A stretch of 9,288 bases of DNA from an uncultured Aliterella sp. Lineage in GTDB: Bacteria > Cyanobacteriota > Cyanobacteriia > Cyanobacteriales > Chroococcidiopsidaceae. Shown piece after piece: positions 7,901-9,288 of this stretch; the stretch's first letter is position 1; each line of letters starts with the position of its first letter. The notes beneath the pieces were generated by a model, which was not told the DNA's origin, did no database searches, and saw only the letters and a list, made by a program, of their open reading frames with translations. The DNA lies in contig CAJQOK010000550.1 of assembly GCA_905479905.1 (NCBI GenBank), positions 1 through 9,288 of the forward strand. The letters are read 5' to 3'. A program made the position numbers and the translations under genes.

Positions 7901-8252
7901 AACAACTGGCAGCAGCACCAGATGGAGAGCGATAGTCAATGCGCCCGACGGTGGTGTTGCCAATACCATTAGCGCTAGAACCTAAATTGATAGTTTCACC
8001 AGCATTGACATAGACTTTGATCGTAGTTCTGAGCGGAATGCTACCAATCGTAGGGCGTGTGTTAGCAGTTGAGAAGTATAGCAAAAAGGCACGATTCCCA
8101 CCATTGCTAGTTAGCTCCTTACTGCCTTCGGCATGAGCAGGTTGTATCCAATGTCCCAAGACACATAGGAAAAGAGCAAGGTTGCCAATTAGGCAGCGCC
8201 GACGGTTGCGACAATTGGAGATGCTCAAAAAGTATTTAAACAATAAATTCAT
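4806..8252 (-). CDS. exported DUF11 / cadherin-like repeat surface protein
   Basis: A 1148-residue secreted protein. The N-terminus has an Arg-rich stretch (RNRRR, 15-19), a hydrophobic core (about 20-36) and a likely signal-peptidase site after QPAHA (A41). Residues about 50-360 are a Gly/Ser/Asn-rich beta region I cannot assign. About 370-430 contains WNGRDGSGAVVPANT, resembling FlgD-type Ig-like modules. DUF11 (PF01345-like) domains follow at about 527-635 (start ADLEVVSKTHTP) and 665-788 (start PDLTITKTHTG), both with the TYT-x-NxG-x-TDT-P pattern. A cadherin-like segment lies at about 789-942 (AVRAADADVAITDD, with QVTDSDN near its end), and a third DUF11-like domain at about 945-1148 ends in GFIRFKAKIN. 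No LPXTG, membrane anchor or RTX nonapeptides are visible. It is the last gene of a three-gene operon behind a small protein and a beta-barrel protein. An adhesive or envelope role is inferred from domains and context only. Confidence 0.88.
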   Translation of the reverse strand: MNLLFKYFLSISNCRNRRRCLIGNLALFLCVLGHWIQPAHAEGSKELTSNGGNRAFLLYFSTANTRPTIGSIPLRTTIKVYVNAGETINLGSSANGIGNTTVGRIDYRSPSGAAASCSTTVGGRILNRTQELAGPLPASGGYTPCVITSAQTTAAGSGIWEIDFVSPNPASDSNPAAIAASGNWTQATDVGWVAAWDITVRNSSNTGSPFLGRVYSNSLALRMPDLGNDFAPLLYVQTSDGYRYQINPRRLSPYTFVLFANNNGFKSSATNAPLFRSVDFPGGTGLESGVTVQNPNSPDSGNNVTHKIFFNTPDSLLPSFASSASGSTWLLTAPIAPQPSAFVFRGAEGTAGQAGTSPLGGNFSFNSNVTGRFLITLDLNQNGTYGDANDRVLSGFATSGTNTIFWNGRDGSGAVVPANTVSYGSRITLYAGEIHFPLLDAENNPAGLTIQRLNDPVPPTSPNPDPYLVYFDDTTVGGSSTAINGVSSSAGAHSWPDNFGNNRGLDTWAYYPSSIAQLNGGVTLRQADLEVVSKTHTPVALSTGSTVTYTIVVRNNGPNDITNAAFTDTVPAQITGVNWSCTVSPVASGNSCGAASGTGNAINTTVSLKNGAAATYIVTGTVSSSGTLTNTARIIRTDDTTDPDDITKTGAGNNSKTDTTTVSIAPDLTITKTHTGNFTQGQTGATYTLTARNIGTTSTSGTVTVTDTLPPELIPTAASGTDWICNISGQTVICTRSTALAANASYPAITITVNVVNNAPSPVINTARVSGGGEINTGNNSASDSTTINASPRIDLDGNNSSGATGNNYQNTFTAGGGAVRAADADVAITDDKNFINSATITLTNRPNGNANENLTIDATAGGTVSGVTVSTYNAATGTITLTSTTPGTITLAQYQAIIATLRYNNTVASPNTTNRIINVQVTDSDNLISNTAISTISVTIPIITVPNLLLIKRITAINGEPIVIRFQDGLNSPGSPNNVGNKAADDNDSDWPGTPPRNESLRGAINSSTIAPTVNLKPGDEVEYTVYFLNTGAASADNVSICDFVPANQTYVGTGYNSLSTADAGGLPGTNYGIAILSANGGTPVKATNAVDGDRGQFYTSNFPGACTGTPNGNGAVVVNMGSIPHATGPGTPASSYGFIRFKAKIN

Positions 8253-8254
8253 AG

Positions 8255-8440
8255 TTACTTCCCAATAGTCGGTACAAGTGAACGAATTACAGCATTTACC
8301 GCAGGTTCGGATGTGCCGTACTGAGGATAAGTTGCGATCGCACTTACTAGCTGTCCAGGCTTTAGAATACCCAGAATGACTGATAAACTACCTTTCTCAT
8401 CCACACTCAGCCAATGGATAGGATTTTGGATTTTTTTCAT
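8255..8440 (-). CDS. small protein of unknown function (61 residues) in the surface-protein operon
   Basis: A 61-residue frame beginning MKKIQNPIHWLSVDEKGSL and ending SLVPTIGK. I do not recognise a family. It has one moderately hydrophobic stretch (SVILGILKPGQLVSAIA), too broken by Pro and Gly for a confident membrane helix, and no clear signal peptide or cysteine. Translation is well supported: a strong Shine-Dalgarno lies 7 bp upstream, the ATG overlaps the TGA of the preceding beta-barrel gene (ATGA), and the stop is only 2 bp before the ATG of the DUF11 gene. Such packing implies coupled translation of all three genes. It could be a chaperone-like or regulatory partner, or just a conserved linker; nothing in the sequence decides this. 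Confidence 0.7.
   Translation of the reverse strand: MKKIQNPIHWLSVDEKGSLSVILGILKPGQLVSAIATYPQYGTSEPAVNAVIRSLVPTIGK
8258..8263 (-). promoter_or_regulatory. ribosome binding site of the DUF11 gene
   Basis: On the minus strand GGGAAG lies 5 bp upstream of the ATG at 8252, inside the last codons of the 61-residue gene. It supports this ATG as the true start, consistent with the signal peptide that follows. Confidence 0.6.
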
Positions 8441-9288
8441 AACTTTTCACCTCGTAGCAGCAGAGGAAGTAAAGGCTTATCTAATCTTTGGACTTGGCTA
8501 GGTGTAGTAACTAATTGCAAAGGGGAATTAACTTCTTGATAGCTGGTAAGTAATTGCCTGATTTTGGAGGCTAACTGACTGATTTGTAAATCTAAAGCTA
8601 ATTTTTCGCCAGAAAACTCTAACTCGTCGGTAAAATCATCGTTATGATTCCAAAGAGCGATAGCATTATCTGCTTGAGTAAGTCTTTTTGCTAACGATAT
8701 CGTTTGAGATTCTTGTTGCTGGGGTGGTGGTACTTTCTGCAAGCCAAAGCCATCAAATAGCTCATTAAGCTTGACTGTCAAACCTAAATAAGGGCCGCTA
8801 GAGGAACGAGAACCACTAAAACCATCATCGTCAACATTACCAAACACATAACCACCAGCCAAACGCAGATTGGGGGTGAGGTAATAGCCAGCTTCTACGA
8901 GAAAGCCTGTTTCTCTGTATCCAGTGGAGGGTTGATTAATCAAACGCGCTTCCCCCACTACATCCCATTTATAACCTGGTCGATAAGTAGCCCGTAGTTG
9001 GGCAAGATTAATTGTACTTGTACCTACCAAATCGTCAGCTAAATAAGATGTACTACTACGCAAAGCATACTTGCCATAAAATTCCCATCGCCAAGAAGGA
9101 GCATAAATAGCTTCTAGTGCAAAAGTATGATCTTCTGAACCCGTCCCACTACCAATTAAGATAGTTTCGGGAGTTGTGGAGGGGTTCTTGCGGTATTCAT
9201 AACGCAATAAAGCATTAAATTTATCACTATTAATGTCGCGGTAAGCTAAACCTATTTTGAAATCTCTAGTAGTTCCCAATCCTTCTAG
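8437..9288 (-). CDS. outer-membrane beta-barrel protein, N-terminus missing (window edge)
   Basis: 283 residues are visible; the frame stays open to the right edge (reading LEGLGTTRDF), so the TTG at 9279 is not taken as a start. About the first 180 residues alternate short amphipathic strands rich in Tyr, Trp and Arg with Asp/Asn/Gly turns (FNALLRYEYR, RWEFYGKYALR, LAQLRATYRPGYKWDVVGEARL, GYYLTPNLRLAGGYVFG, GPYLGLTVKLNELFDGFGL). This is the signature of an outer-membrane beta-barrel. The last strand appears to be at about 164-176, followed by a PPPQQQESQ linker and a roughly 90-residue tail with a helical part (LALDLQISQLASKIRQLLTSYQEV) ending PLLPLLLRGEKL. An extension after the barrel is unusual, because barrel proteins normally end with an aromatic residue in the last strand. 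It is the first visible gene of the operon with the small protein and DUF11 protein. It may anchor or export the DUF11 protein, or be a porin; the missing N-terminus would decide. Confidence 0.75.
   Translation of the reverse strand, partial: LEGLGTTRDFKIGLAYRDINSDKFNALLRYEYRKNPSTTPETILIGSGTGSEDHTFALEAIYAPSWRWEFYGKYALRSSTSYLADDLVGTSTINLAQLRATYRPGYKWDVVGEARLINQPSTGYRETGFLVEAGYYLTPNLRLAGGYVFGNVDDDGFSGSRSSSGPYLGLTVKLNELFDGFGLQKVPPPQQQESQTISLAKRLTQADNAIALWNHNDDFTDELEFSGEKLALDLQISQLASKIRQLLTSYQEVNSPLQLVTTPSQVQRLDKPLLPLLLRGEKL
8448..8453 (-). promoter_or_regulatory. strong ribosome binding site of the 61-residue gene
   Basis: GAGGTG on the minus strand lies 7 bp upstream of the ATG at 8440, inside the codons for the last residues of the barrel protein. 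Few starts in this window have so good a site, which argues that the small gene is real. Confidence 0.65.

Noticed and set aside
9277..9279. TTG as the start codon of the beta-barrel gene
   Set aside because: The frame stays open to the window edge, no signal peptide follows the TTG, and a strand-like sequence begins at once, so the true start must lie outside the window.

Overview
The window looks like cyanobacterial chromosome. At least eight HIP1 octamers (GCGATCGC, for example at 474, 1053, 1674, 1971, 3363, 3936, 4965 and 8334) are spread over both genes and spacers. The gene content also fits: an ABC1-type kinase, a HEAT-tailed M1 aminopeptidase, a DUF2281/PIN toxin-antitoxin pair and a secreted DUF11 protein. 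I cannot name genus or species from sequence alone.

Left block (1-3703, minus strand). An ABC1/UbiB/AarF-family atypical kinase is cut by the left edge, so its catalytic loop lies outside the window. Upstream of it is an AT-rich spacer (818-1114) whose only clear structure is a G/C hairpin at 1067-1086. A complete 862-residue M1 zinc aminopeptidase with a C-terminal HEAT-like repeat region and a terminal coiled coil follows. Both look like ordinary housekeeping genes.

Middle block (3704-4805). This is the irregular part. An orphan, start-less copy of the 3' end of the DUF11 gene (3777-3986, minus) lies next to the aminopeptidase. It abuts a short plus-strand open frame of unknown origin (about 3963-4082). 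Then comes a compact antitoxin-toxin operon (4096-4767, plus), the DUF2281-like antitoxin stop codon touching the PIN toxin start codon. The toxin ends 38 bp from the convergent end of the intact DUF11 gene. The toxin-antitoxin pair is therefore bracketed by two directly repeated copies (about 83% identical over 188 bp, gapless) of the DUF11 3' end.

Right block (4806-9288, minus strand). A tightly packed operon, in transcription order: an outer-membrane beta-barrel protein (5' end beyond the right edge), a 61-residue unknown protein starting inside the barrel gene's stop (ATGA overlap), and a 1148-residue exported DUF11/cadherin-like protein starting 2 bp after the small gene. Good Shine-Dalgarno sequences precede the last two. 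The arrangement suggests co-production of a cell-surface or secreted adhesin-like protein with an outer-membrane partner; this is inference from context.

No tRNA, rRNA, CRISPR array, transposase or integrase was seen. The most interesting signal is the displaced 3' tail of the DUF11 gene flanking the toxin-antitoxin cassette.
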